From Incurvaria masculella (taxonomy: Eukaryota; Arthropoda; Insecta; Lepidoptera; Incurvariidae), in contig OX335642.1 of the NCBI GenBank assembly GCA_946894095.1, forward strand, positions 5,901,021-5,965,020: a stretch of DNA of 64,000 bases, given 5' to 3'. The position numbers were made by a program, and so were the translations under genes. This document shows, piece after piece, positions 10,866 to 23,898 of the stretch. The notes beneath the pieces were generated by a model, which saw only the letters and a list, made by a program, of their open reading frames with translations, did no database searches and was not told where the DNA came from. Each line of letters opens with the position of its first letter. Position 1 is the first letter of the stretch.

Positions 10866-12275
10866 TTCTATCAATCCTTTTCATATGTAATAGTTTATGC
10901 GTGACGCGCTTACTGAGGGAGGGGATGACCTCTCTGGCCTGCCTGCAGTCTACCAGAACTTTTCATGCGGTATTGTATTGCATCTTTGTTCTTTCCTGAA
11001 ACCAGTTTTTAATTTGGCTGAAGGGTAAAGGTACAATGGGTTCTGGACCTGTCGGTACTGTGCTGGGTCCTCTTTTGGCCAGTTCGTCTACCAGTGAACC
11101 ACTGTGTCCCTATATCCATTGTAGAATTGTTCGGTTGTTTTTTGCAACTTATTCCAGGGCATAATGATTATATTATTACTCCTACACGTTCAGTACAGCC
11201 CCTAGTTTACTTTTCTGTTTTTTAGTGCATATAGAACGCACACTCTGTTTTTAATCTGGTAGTCACACATATTTCTGTTTTTTTTGGTTCTGCCACCTTG
11301 ATAATGCCCATGCATTCTGCCTGGAATATGGAGTTGAGAGCGCCTAGGGTTGTTGAGATGTTGATGTTCACATCCCGGAAGAAGGCACCTGCCCCAGTTC
11401 CTTTCTCTGTCATTGATCTATCTGTATAGATTCTAATTTCCTTCACCCCAGATTGGTCAGTGTCTCCTTCAATTAGTTGGATGTCATAGTGTTTCACAAA
11501 GATGTGGTTTATAGGAATTCTGTCACTTATCGCTGCGAGCATGGGTTGGTCCTTCAAGGCCTCTTCCATGATCCGTGTATGTGGAGTTCGATAGCTTTGT
11601 TTCCACAATCCTGCAGCTCTTAGCTTGAAAGCTGACATGGCTGCTTCCTGCTGTACGTGTAGGTGTAAGGGTTGCAGGTTGAACATGACTCCCAGTGCCT
11701 GCGTGGGGGTTGTACGCATGTAGCCTGTCGTGGCTACACATGCGAGGCGTTGGAAACTTTGTAATTTAGCCTTCACGGTGATCAGATCTGTTATTGGCCA
11801 CAATGCTATTGCTCCATATGCTATAATTGCGCGGATTACAGCAGTATGCAGCAAGCGTGTTATAGGGGGTTTTAGGCCCCAGCTCTTCCCTAGCATTCTC
11901 TTGTATTGCCAGAAAGATATCCACACCTTCTATATACAAAATAAACACGTCAAAGTGTTTGTTCTAGTTCAGCTTACCCTCAAGGATTACTCCCAGGTAT
12001 TTGACTTCAGTTGAGATTTCTAATTTTGTACCAAAGTACCTCGGCAGGTCCATGTCTGCTAACTTTCTCTTGTTCAGAACTAGTTCTGTCTTGTTTGGAT
12101 TTACTAAGAGTCTGTTCTATCCACACCGGTCTTCCACGATTCTTAGGGCTGATCTCATAATATTACAAAGTAGTTTTTTCTGATTTGCCGCTGATCAAAA
12201 TCATGATGTCATCGGCGTGCACCACAGTTGTATAGCCACATTCGTTCAGGCGCTTGAGGTCCCATCCTTGTTAGT
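10866..12275 (-). pseudogene. Decayed LINE pol fragment (RT palm to RNase H and C-terminus), copy 1
   Basis: Read right to left, the fragment begins in the reverse transcriptase palm. The catalytic stretch reads GYTTVVHADDIMILISGKS (HADD box at 12208-12219), followed by a segment ending VKYLGVILEGKLN, where an in-frame stop replaces the usual Trp. A 234-residue open stretch (11926-11222) then gives the RT thumb and an RNase H domain: IYTDRSMTEKGTGAGAF keeps the first catalytic Asp but has Arg for the usual Gly, and FQAECMGI keeps the Glu. The remaining C-terminal part (11220-10866) is too decayed to stay open. A pol with RNase H points to the I/R1/LOA-type group of insect LINEs. The 5' part is missing and the break at 12275 is abrupt. 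The two following copies share its 3' part. Confidence 0.75.
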
Positions 12276-12299
12276 TAGTAAGTTAGTTGGGCAAAATAT

Positions 12300-13310
12300 T
12301 TTCCGCGCTAAGTCTTCTTCACAGAGAGGCCATTCTGCGTAACAAAAGTGACTATGTGAGCCATCCAAGCTCGTCCCGGAAGCCCAGCATACCCTTTACA
12401 TTCCCACACGCCTCTGTAAGGGATCCCAGTGCTCCCAGAGTCTGCGCCCGTTGGTCGGTCACACTCTTGCACTCCAACAGTACATGGGCGGTTGTTTCCG
12501 TTGTCTCCATGCAGCCACGACATAGAGGGCTGTCCGTTACCCCCAGGTTAAGGAGGTGTTTGTTGAGTAAACCATGTCCTGTCATTGTTTCCGCCATTGT
12601 GCGTGGATCATTTCTATTCAGATGCAAAAGCTTGTGCGTGAGTCGCTTATTGAGGGATGAGATGACCTCTCTAGCCTTCCTGCAATCTACCAGGTGTTTC
12701 CATCCTGTATTGTGAAGCATCTTTCTATCCTCTAGCCAGTTTTTAAATTGACTAAGTTGTATAGGCACGCACTATCGGTTCTGGGCCCGTTAGTACTGTA
12801 CTGGATCCTCTTTTGGCCATTTCATCTGCAGCGTCATTCCCCACAGAGCCACTGTGTTCTCTTATCCACTGCAGAGTTACATGATTGTTTTTCGCTACTT
12901 CGTCTAGGGCGCAATGACATTCTAGAATTAAGCCCGAGATAACTTTGTTGTTTTTCAGTGCGTTTAATCAAATCAAATCAAATCCTTTATTTACTTTTTT
13001 GGCCATACAGCATAGTAAATAGTATTTAAGATAAATAAATAATTTAAGTATTTCAACATAGAAATAAAATTTTCAAACAGAAAATTTTAAACACATGAAA
13101 TTAACAGTACATTTAGTACAGATGCGCTATCTGAGATAATTCTAATCTGATAGTCATGCATCTTTCTGGTTTTGATTCCTCTGCGGCTCGAGTTATTCCC
13201 ACACATTCTGCCTAAAATATGGTGTTAAAGGCGCCTAGGGTTGTTGAGATGTTAATGTTCGCATCTCGGGAGAAGACACCCGCTCCAGTTCCCGACTTTG
13301 TTTTGATCTA
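12300..13310 (-). pseudogene. LINE pol 3' end, copy 2
   Basis: A second copy of the 3' end of the same LINE. From 13310 to about 13130 it encodes part of the RNase H domain. After an insertion at 12966-13126 it continues to the C-terminus. The last open stretch (12768-12352, 138 residues) contains PLCRGCMETT and HVLLEC, a C-x2-C-x8-H-x4-C zinc knuckle (Cys83, Cys86, His95, Cys100). This knuckle is typical after RNase H in I/R1/Jockey-type elements. Relative to copy 1 it is in the same orientation and less decayed here. The region upstream of RNase H is absent, so it is 5'-truncated. Confidence 0.75.
12966..13126 (-). mobile_element. Retroelement 3' end inserted in LINE copy 2
   Basis: An insertion relative to copy 3 of the same LINE. 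On the minus strand it ends in AAATAAAGGATTTGATTTGA with further TTTGA repeats, a tail typical of some insect non-LTR elements. It has no coding part, so it is a 5'-truncated 3' untranslated end. A short TTTA may be the target duplication. Confidence 0.55.
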
Positions 13311-13527
13311 TAGTTTAGTGCAATTTTATAGAGACCCAGCCATGAGAGCCCCAGCACCCTTCGAGAATGACCGCCAAATTGTCCGCACACAGTCGCGGAC
13401 AGTTAGACCTCATATCTGAGGGCCCGTACACTATCCGCAACCTGTGGACGCGTTCGGTGACAGATGCCAATGCCACCGCCAATATCATACTCTCGTCGAA
13501 TGCTGGTTGCACTTCGAGACGTCGGGA
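13311..13527. other. G+C-rich segment of unknown origin between LINE copies
   Basis: About 217 bp, clearly richer in G+C than the neighbours, and open for about 65 codons on both strands. It is absent at the equivalent place in copies 1 and 3. I do not recognise the translation. It may be a piece of another transposon or a captured sequence. Confidence 0.35.
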
Positions 13528-14215
13528 AATGCACGTAACACAGGGAGGCCATTGTGCGTAACAAAAGAGACTCTGTGAGCTATCCCAGCTGATCCCAGAA
13601 GTGCAGCATACCCTTTAAATTCTCATAGGCCTCTGTTAGGGATCCACACTCCAACAGTACATGGGAGGTTCTTTCCGTTGTGTCTATGCAGCCACCACAT
13701 AGAGGGCTGTCAGTAACCCCCCAAACTGTCGAGGTGTTTGTTGAGCGAATAATGTTTTATTATCGTTCCCACCATTGTGCGTTGATCATTCCTTTTCAGA
13801 TGCAATAGCTTGTGCGTGAAGTGCTTATTGAGGGATGGGACGACCTCTGGCCTGCCTGCAGCCTACCAAGCATTTCCATCCGGTACTATGAAGCATCTTA
13901 GTTCTATCCTGTAGCCAGTTTTTGAATTGAATGAGGGGTATAGTCTCTATCGGTTCTGGATCCGTTATACAGTACTGGGTCCTTTTTAGGCCATTTCGTC
14001 TGCAGCGTTATTGCCTAAGGAGCCACTGTGTCCTCTTATTTACTGCAGAGTTACATGATTGTTTCTCGCTACTTATTCTAGGGCGCAATAACATTCTAGA
14101 ATTAGGCCCGAGTTAAATTTGTTATTTAATACAGATGTGCTGTCTGAGATCATTCATATCTGTTTTTTGATTTCCTCTGTAGCTCGAGTTATTCCCACGA
14201 ATTCTGCCTGAATAG
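13528..14215 (-). pseudogene. LINE pol 3' end, copy 3
   Basis: Matches copy 2 through most of the C-terminal region. Shared words are GGGAGGCCATTGTGCGTAAC, AGAGGGCTGTC, GCTTGTGCGTGA, GATGACCTCT-like and CCACTGTGTCCTCTTAT, and then the RNase H start. It carries several small deletions and shifts and has no long open frame. Three 3' ends of one LINE in a row, in one orientation, suggest tandem duplication or repeated insertion. Confidence 0.7.
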
Positions 14216-14219
14216 ATAT

Positions 14220-14320
14220 TTATGGCTCATACCATACCTGCATTCATGACATAGCCCTCTACACCACATTAAAATTAGGTGGCATGCCAGGACATTTTTA
14301 TATTGCGCTTGCATTTTTGC
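14220..14320 (-). mobile_element. SINE remnant at the left edge of the satellite
   Basis: Carries the SINE landmarks CTCATACCATACCTG, ACACCACATT, AATTAGGTGGCATGCCAGGA and TTTATATTGCGC, in the order seen in other copies. It stops where GGCTACATTGAACTGG would follow. The satellite block built from that very word begins about 850 bp further right. Confidence 0.55.
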
Positions 14321-15179
14321 ATTATTTATACTTAGGCTTCAGTGCAGCATCTCTGGCTACCGTTAATGTTATTACTAAAGATGTATCCGTCTTCTTTCTT
14401 CATATCTCATTAACTAAGGACAGACATATCTTAATAAAGTCAGTAACGTTAACGAGCGATGGTGCACTCCAGCCTTACTGTGCTGTATGTATATTAACAA
14501 TACTAATGTGTTGCAATTCACAGGTGGAGGGGACAAGATGGTTCCGGCAATTTCGGAATTATCATGCTGGGTGACGAACCTGTTTTTTTATTCTTTTAAA
14601 ATTTAGCTAGTTACAAAATCACAGAAAAGAAGAACTGTTTCAAAACTTATCTGGATATTCTACTGGAATACATCACAGGCTGGCTCTACACGATTACAGG
14701 TCGACTCATTTTTTTTAATTAATCGAACAGAAATACATTGTGCCACATGTACGTGTTTCTATCCACGCTTATACTTCGCAAGGAACATGTAGCCGTGGTA
14801 CATTTATTTATACATACTATACAATTATGGGTTTTCTTCACTGTTTTGCGGACTATTGCTGAGCTATCGAGATTGAACTTTCATATTTGAACAATGGAAT
14901 ATTATAGTGGAATCGGTTTCCAGCTACAATATATTCCAAAGATGTTATTCGAGCACAGGCTACATCTTCCTCAGCACTGAACCGCTTGGTTTGTAAACCT
15001 GACTACTCTGCCAACAAACATTGTATCCTAATAGAGCACTATATTGAACTGGATGTTCTTTGATCATTGCTACATTAAATTGTATGTTTGGGGATGGATT
15101 AGATTGAACTCCCTATTTTACGAGCTGTTAATGGAGTCCCATCTATTTTAACTGTACTATTTGAGTCCATCTATTTTCA
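14321..15179. other. A+T-rich transition into the satellite
   Basis: No gene. From about 15030 isolated diverged satellite-like words appear (TATTGAACTGGATGTT, CTACATTAAATTG, GATTAGATTGAACT). This suggests the decayed outer edge of the tandem block. Confidence 0.45.
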
Positions 15180-17084
15180 GTGTATGTTATTTGAGAATGG
15201 CTACATTGAACTGGATTTTATTTGATCACGGCAAAATTAAAATGGGTGTTTTTTTATCATGGGTATGTTGAACTGGATATTATTAATGCACAGCTACATT
15301 GAACTAGTTTTCTTTTAAACACGGCTACGTAGAGATGGATGTATTTTGAGCATAGCTGCATTGAGATGGATGTTATTTGAGCACACAGCTTCATTGACAT
15401 GGATGTTATTTGTTCACAGCTACATTGAACAGGATGTCATTAATGAACAGCTACATTGAACTGATTTTCTTTTAAGCACGGCTACATTGAGATAGATTTT
15501 ATTTGAGTACGATTACATTGAGATGGATGTTATTTGAGCACACAGCTACATTGAACTGATTTTCTTTAAGGCATGGCTACATTGAGTTAGATTTTATTTG
15601 AGTACGATAACATTGAGATGGATGTTATTTGAACTCACAGCTACATTGAACTGGTTTTCTTTTAAGCACGGCTACGTTGAGATGGATTTTATTTGAGTAC
15701 GATTACATTGAGATGTATGTTATTTGAGCAATTACATTGAGATAGATGTTATTTGAGCACTCAGCTACATTGAACTGATTTTCTTTAAGGCACGGCTACA
15801 TTGATATAGATTGACTTGAGTACGATTACATTGAGATGGATATTAATTGAGCACACAGCTACATTGAACTGATTTTCCTTAAGGCACGGCTATATCGAGA
15901 TGGATTCTGATTGAGCACACAGCTACATTGAACTGATTTTTTAAGGCACGGTTACATTGATATGGATTCTATTTGAGTACGATTACATTGAGATGGATTC
16001 TAATTGAGCACACAGCTACATTGAACTGATTTTCTTTTAAGCACAGCCACATTGAGATGGATTTTATTTGAGTACGATTGCATTGAGATGAATGTTATTT
16101 GAGCACACAGCTACATTGAACTGATTTTCTTGAAGGCACGGCTACATTGAGATGGATATTTTTTGAGTACGACTACATTGAGATGGATGTTATTTGAGCT
16201 CACAGCTACATTGAACTGATTTTCTTTTAAGCACGGCTTTGTTGAGATGGATTTTATTTGAGTACGATTACATTGAGATGGATATTAATTGAGCACGCAG
16301 CTACATTGAACTGGATTAATTTTAAGCACGGCTACATTGAGATGGATTTTATTTCAGTACGATTACATTGAGATGTATGTTATCTGAGCAATTACATTAA
16401 GATAGATGTTATTTGAGCACTCAGCTACATTGAACTGATTTTCTTTAAGGCACGGCTACATTGAGATAGATTGACTTGAGTACGATTACATTAAGATGGA
16501 TATTAATTGAGCACGCAGCTACATTGAACTGGATTTATTTTAAGCACGGCTACATTGAGATGGATTTTATTTGAGTACGATTACATTGAGATGGATGTTA
16601 TTCGAGCACACAGCTACATTGAACTTATTTTCTTTAAGGCACGGCTACATGGAGATGGATTTTATTTGAGTACGATTACATTGAGATGGATATTAATTTA
16701 GCACGCAGCTACATTGAACTCGATTGATTTTAAGCACGGCTACATTGAGATGGATTTTATTTCAGTACGATTACATTGAGATGTATGTTATTTGAGCAAT
16801 TACATTGGGATAGATGTTATTTGAGCACTCAGCTATATTGAACTGATTTTCTTTAAGGCACGGCTACAGTGAGATGGATCTTATTTGAGCATACAGCTAC
16901 ATTGAACTGATTTTTTTAAGGCGCGGCTACATTGAGATGGATATTATTTGAGTACGATTACATTGAGATGGATATTAATTGAGCACGCAGCTACATTGAA
17001 CTGGATTTATTTTAAGCACGGCTACATTGAGATTGATTTTATTTGAGTACGATTACATTGAGATGGATATTAATTGAGCACGCA

Positions 17085-17630
17085 ACTACATTGAACTGGA
17101 TTGATTTTAAGCACGGCTACATTGAGATGGATTTTATTTGAGTACGATTACATTGATATGTAAGTTATCTGAGCAATTACATTGAGATAGATGTTATTTG
17201 AGCACTCAGCTACATTGAACTGATTTTCTTTAAGGCATGGCTACATTGAGATAGTTTTACTTGAGTACGATTACATTGAGATGGATATTAATTGAGCACG
17301 CAGCTACATTGAACTGATTTTCTTTAAGGCACGGCTACATGAAGATGGATTTTATTTGAGTACGATTACATTGAGATGGATATTAATTGAGCATGCAGCT
17401 ACATTGAACTGGATTGATTTTAAGCACGGCTACATTGAGATGGATTTTATTTCAGTACGATTACATTGAGATGTATGTTATTTGAGCAATTACATTGGGA
17501 TAGATGTAATTTGAGCACTCAGCTACATTGAACTGATTTTCTTTAAGGCACGGCTACATTGAGATAGATTGACTTGAGTACGATTACATTGAGATGGATA
17601 TTAATTGAGCACGCAGCTACATTGAACTGG
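17085..17630. repeat. Satellite segment duplicated 1,757 bp downstream (left copy)
   Basis: Pairs with 18842-19388. Shared private variants include GGCATGGCTACATTG with GATAGTTTTACTTGAG, CTACATGAAGATGG and GATGTAATTTGAGC, all at an offset of 1,757 bp. Confidence 0.7.
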
Positions 17631-18841
17631 ATTGATTTTAAGCACGGCTACATTGAGATGGATTTTATTTCAGTACGATTACATTGAGATGTATGTTATT
17701 TGAGCAATTACATTGGGATAGATGTTATTGGAGCATTCAGCTACATTGAACTGATTTTCTTTAAGGCACGGCTACAGTGAGATGGATCTTATTTGAGCAT
17801 ACAGCTACATTGAACTGATTTTTTTAAGGCACGGCTACATTGAGATGGATATTATTTTGGTACGATTAAATTAAGATGGATGTTAATTGAGCACACAGCT
17901 ACACATTGAACTGGATTTATTTTAAGCACGGCTACATTGAGATTGATTTTATTTGAGTACGATTACATTGAGATGGATATTAATTGAGCACGCAGCTACA
18001 TTGAACTGGATTGATTTTAAGCACGGCTACATTGAGATGGATTTTATTTGAGTACGATTACATTGAGATGTATGTTATCTGAGCAATTACATTGAGATAG
18101 ATGTTATTTGAGCACTCAGCTACATTGAACTGGATTGATTTTAAGCACGGCTACATTGAGATGGATTTTATTTCAGTACGATTACATTGAGATGGATTTT
18201 ATTGGAGTACGATTACATTGAGATGGATGTTATTCGAGCACACAGCTACATTGAACTGATTTTCTTTAAGGCACGGCGACATGGAGATGGATTTTATTTG
18301 AGTATGATTACATTGAGATGGATATTAATTGAGCACGCAGCTACATTGAACTGGATTAATTTTAAGCACGGCTACATTGAGATGGATTTTATTTGAGTAC
18401 GATTACATTGAGATGTATGTTATTTGAGCAATTACATTGAGATAGATGTTATTTGAGCACTCAGCTACATTGAACTAATTTTCTTTAAGGCACGGCTACA
18501 TTGAGATAGATTTACTTGAGTACGATTACATTGAGATGGATATTAATTGAGCACTCAGCTACATTGAACTGATTTTCTTTAAGGCACGGCTACATTGAGA
18601 TAGATTGACTTGAGTACGATTACATTGAGATGGATATTAATTGAGCACGCAGCTACATTGAACTGGATTGATTTTAAGCACGGCTACATTGAGATGGATT
18701 TGATTTGAGTACGATTACATTGAGATGGATATTAATTGAGCACGCAGCTACATAGAACTGGATTGATTTTAAGCACGGCTACATTGAGATGGATTTTATT
18801 TGAGTACGATTACATTAAGATGGATATTAATTGAGCATGCA

Positions 18842-19388
18842 GCTACATTGAACTGGATTGATTTTAAGCACGGCTACATTGAGATGGATTTTATTTGAGT
18901 ACGATTACATTGATATGTATGTTATCTGAGCAATTACATTGAGATAGATGTTATTTGAGCACTCAGCTACATTGAACTGATTTTCTTTAAGGCATGGCTA
19001 CATTGAGATAGTTTTACTTGAGTACGATTACATTGAGATGGATATTAATTGAGCACGCAGCTACATTGAACTGATTTTCTTTAAGGCACGGCTACATGAA
19101 GATGGATTTTATTTGAGTACGATTACATTGAGATGGATATTAATTGAGCATGCAGCTACATTGAACTGGATTGATTTTAAGCACGGCTACATTGAGATGG
19201 ATTTTATTTCAGTACGATTACATTGAGATGTATGTTATTTGAGCAATTACATTGGGATAGATGTAATTTGAGCACTCAGCTACATTGAACTGATTTTCTT
19301 TAAGGCACGGCTACATTGAGATAGATTGACTTGAGTACGATTACATTGAGATGGATATTAATTGAGCACGCAGCTACATTGAACTGGA
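18842..19388. repeat. Satellite segment duplicated from 17085 (right copy)
   Basis: Carries the same private variants as 17085-17630 at a constant offset of 1,757 bp. Confidence 0.7.
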
Positions 19389-19649
19389 TTTATTTTAAGC
19401 ACGGCTACATTGAGATGGATTTTATTTGAGTACGATAAGATTGAGATGGATGTTATTCGAGCACACAGCTACATTGAACTGATTTTCTTTAAGGCACGGC
19501 TACATTGAGATAGATTTACTTGAGTACGATTACATTGAGATGTATGTTATTTGAGCAATTACATTGAGATAGATGTTATTTGAGCACTCAGCTAAATTGA
19601 ACTGATTTTCTTTAAAGCACGGCTACATTGAGATAGGTTGACTTGAGTA

Positions 19650-21130
19650 CGATTACATTGAGATGGATATTAATTGAGCACGCAGCTACATTGAACTGGA
19701 TTAATTTTAAGCACGGCTACATTGAGATGGATTTTATATGAATACGATTACATTGAGATGTATGTTATTTGAGCAATTACATTGAGATAGATGTTATTTG
19801 AGCACTCGGCTTCATTGAACTGATTTTATTTAAGGCACGGCTACATTGAGATAGATTTACTTGAGTACAATTACATTGAGATGGATATTAATTGAGCACG
19901 CAGCTACATTGAACTGGATTTATTTTAAGCACGGCTACATTGAGCTGGATTTTATTTGAGTACGATTACATTGAGATGGATGTTATTCGAGCACACAGCT
20001 ACCTTGAACTGATTTTCTTTAAGGCACGGCTACATGGAGATGGATTTTATTTGAGTACGATTACATTGAGATGGATATTAATTGAGCACGCAGCTACATT
20101 GAACTGGATTGATTTTAAGCACGGCTACATTGAGATGGATTTTATTTCAGTACGATTACATTGAGATGTATGTTATTTGAGCAATTACATTGAGATAGAT
20201 GTTATTTGAGCACTCAGCTACATTGAACTGATTTTCTTTAAGGCACGGCTACAGTGAGATGGATGTTATTTGAGCATACAGCTTTCATTGAACTGATTTT
20301 TTTTAAGGGACGGCTACATTGAGATGGATATTATTTGGGTACGATTACATTTAGATGGATATTAATTGAGCACGCAGCTACATTGAACTGGATTGATTTT
20401 AAGCACGGCTACATTGAGATGGATTTTATTTCAGTACGATTACATTGAGATGTATGTTATTTGAGCAATTACATTGAGATAGATGTTATTTGAGCACTCA
20501 GCTACATTGAACTGATTTTCTTTAAGGCACGGCTACAGTGAGATGGATGTTATTTGAGCATACAGCTACATTGAACTGATTTTTTTTAAGGGACGGCTAC
20601 ATTGAGATGGATATTATTTGGGTACGGTTACATTTAGATGGATATTATTTGATCACAAAGCTACATTGAACTGGTTTTCTTTTGAGCACGACTACATTGA
20701 GATGGATTTTATTTGAGTACGATTACATTGAGATGGATGTTAATTGAGCACACAGCTATATTGAACTGATTTTCTTTAAGGCACGTCTACATTGAGATGG
20801 ATGAGATGGGTGTTATTTGAGCACAAAGCTACATTGAACTGATTTTCTTTAAGGCACGGCTACATTGAGATGGATTTTATTTGAGTACGATGACATTGAG
20901 ATGGATGTTATTTGAGCACGCAGCTACATTGAACTGATTGTCTTTTAAGCTCGGCTACATTGAAATGGATTTTATTTGAGTACGATTACATTGAGATGGA
21001 TGTTACTTGAGCAATTACATTGAGATGGATGTTATTTGAGCACACAGCTACATTGAACTGATTTTCTTTAAGGCACGGCTACATTGAGATGGATATTATT
21101 TGGGTACGATTACATTTAGATGGATATTAA
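19650..21130. repeat. Satellite segment, ~1.48 kb, left copy of a 4,248-bp-offset duplication
   Basis: Pairs with 23899-25380. Shared rare variants include GGCTTCATTGAACTGATTTT, TTGAGCTGGATTTTATT, GCTACCTTGAACTG and the inserted GGATGAGATGGGTG. They lie 4,248-4,249 bp apart. Confidence 0.75.
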
Positions 21131-22285
21131 TTGAGCATGCAGCTACATTGAACTGGATTGATTTTAAGCACGGCTGCATTGAGATGGATTTTATTTCATT
21201 ACGATTACATTGAGATGTATGTTATTTGAGCAATTACATTGAGGTAGATGTTATTTGAGCACTCAGCTACATTGAACTGATTTTATTTAAGGCACGGCTA
21301 CAGTGAGATGGATGTTATTTGAGTACAACTACTTTAAGATGGATATTATTTTGGTACGATTACATTTAGATGAATGTTAATTGAGCACACAGCTACATTG
21401 AACTGGATTTATTTTAAGCACGGCTACATTGAGATTGATTTTATTTGAGTACGATTACATTGAGATGGATATTAATTGAGCACGCAGCTACATTGAACTG
21501 GATTTATTTTAAGCACGGCTACATTGAGATGGATTTTATTTGAGTACGATTACATTGAGATGGATGTTATTCGAGCACACAGCTACATTGAACTGGTTTT
21601 CTTTAAGGCACGGCTACATTGAGATGGATTTTATTTCAGTACGATTACATTGAGATGGATATCAATTGAGCACGCAGCTACATTGAACTGGATTAATTTT
21701 AAGCACGGCTACATTGAGATGGATTTTATTTGAGTACGATTACATTGAGATGTATGTTATCTGAGCAATTACATTGAGATAGATGTTATTTGAGCACTCA
21801 GCTACATTGAACTGATTTTCTTTAAAGCACGGCTACATTGAGATAGGTTGACTTGAGTACGATTACATTGAGATGGATATTAATTGAGCACGCAGCTACA
21901 TTGAACTGGATTTATTTTAAGCACGGCTACATTGAGATGGATTTTATTTGAGTACGATAAGATTGAGATGGATGTTATTCGAGCACACAGCTACATTGAA
22001 CTGATTTTCTTTAAGGCACGGCTACATTGAGATAGATTTACTTGAGTACGATTACATTGAGATGTATGTTATTTGAGCAATTACATTGAGATAGATGTTA
22101 TTTGAGCACTCAGCTAAATTGAACTGATTTTCTTTAAATTACGGCTACATTGAGATAGGTTGACTTGAGTACGATTACATTGAGATGGATATTAATTGAG
22201 CACGCAGCTACATTGAACTGGATTTATTTTAAGCACGGCTACATTGAGATGGATTTTATTTGAGTACGATTAGATTGAGATGGAT
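21030..22285. repeat. 1,255-bp higher-order unit, first copy
   Basis: Rare variants such as CATTGAGGTAGATG (21236), GAGTACAACTACTTT (21321), GATAAGATTGAGATGG (21956) and TTTAAATTACGGC (22133) all recur exactly 1,255 bp later. Only a handful of differences separate the two copies, so the duplication is recent. Confidence 0.8.
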
Positions 22286-23590
22286 GTTATTCGAGCACAC
22301 AGCTACATTGAACTGATTTTCTTTAAGGCACGGCTACATTGAGATGGATATTATTTGGGTACGATTACATTTAGATGGATATTAATTGAGCATGCAGCTA
22401 CATTGAACTGGATTGATATTAAGCACGGCTGCATTGAGATGGATTTTATTTCAGTACGATTACATTGAGATGTATGTTATTTGAGCAATTACATTGAGGT
22501 AGATGTTATTTGAGCACTCAGCTACATTGAACTGATTTTATTTAAGGCACGGCTACAGTGAGATGGATGTTATTTGAGTACAACTACTTTGAGATGGATA
22601 TTATTTTGGTACGATTACATTTAGATGAATGTTAATTGAGCACACAGCTACATTGAACTGGATTTATTTTAAGCACGGCTACATTGAGATTGATTTTATT
22701 TGAGTACGATTACATTGAGATGGATATTAATTGAGCACGCAGCTACATTGAACTGGATTTATTTTAAGCACGGCTACATTGAGATGGATTTTATTTGAGT
22801 ACGATTACATTGAGATGGATGTTATTCGAGCACACAGCTACATTGAACTGGTTTTCCTTAAGGCACGGCTACATTGAGATGGATTTTATTTCAGTACGAT
22901 TACATTGAGATGGATATCAATTGAGCACGCAGCTACATTGAACTGGATTAATTTTAAGCACGGCTACATTGAGATGGATTTTATTTGAGTACGATTACAT
23001 TGAGATGTATGTTATCTGAGCAATTACATTGAGATAGATGTTATTTGAGCACTCAGCTACATTGAACTGATTTTCTTTAAAGCACGGCTACATTGAGATA
23101 GGTTGACTTGAGTACGATTACATTGAGATGGATATTAATTGAGCACGCAGCTACATTGAACTGGATTTATTTTAAGCACGGCTACATTGAGATGGATTTT
23201 ATTTGAGTACGATAAGATTGAGATGGATGTTATTCGAGCACACAGCTACATTGAACTGATTTTCTTTAAGGCACGGCTACATTGAGATAGATTTACTTGA
23301 GTACGATTACATTGAGATGTATGTTATTTGAGCAATTACATTGAGATAGATGTTATTTGAGCACTCAGCTAAATTGAACTGATTTTCTTTAAATTACGGC
23401 TACATTGAGATAGGTTGACTTGAGTACGATTACATTGAGATGGATATTAATTGAGCACGCAGCTACATTGAACTGGATTTATTTTAAGCACGGCTACATT
23501 GAGATGGATTTTATTTGAGTACGATTAGATTGAGATGGATGTTATTCGAGCACACAGCTTCATTGAACTGATTTTCTTTAAGGCACGGCT
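22286..23590. repeat. 1,255-bp higher-order unit, second copy
   Basis: Repeats the landmarks of the first copy at 22491, 22576, 23211 and 23388. The match ends near 23590, where the sequence changes to CTACATGGAGATGG. A partial third relative lies at about 19370-19640 (GATAAGATTG at 19434). Confidence 0.8.
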
Positions 23591-23898
23591 ACATGGAGAT
23601 GGATTTTATTTGAATACGATTACATTGAGATGGATATTAATTGAGCACGCAGCTACATTGAACTGGATTGATTTTAAGCACGGCTACATTGAGATGGATT
23701 TTATTTCAGTACGATTACATTGAGATGTATGTTATTTGAGCAATTACATTGAGATAGATGTTATTTGAGCACTCAGCTACATTGAACTGATTTTCTTTAA
23801 GGCACGGCTACAGTTAGATGGATGTTATTTGAGCATACAGCTACATTGAACTGATTTTTTTAAGGCACGGCTACATTGAGATGGATATAATTTGAGTA

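Noticed and set aside
12287..12715. 142-codon plus-strand frame
   Set aside because: It is the complement of the LINE C-terminal region, whose minus-strand zinc-knuckle motif explains the sequence.
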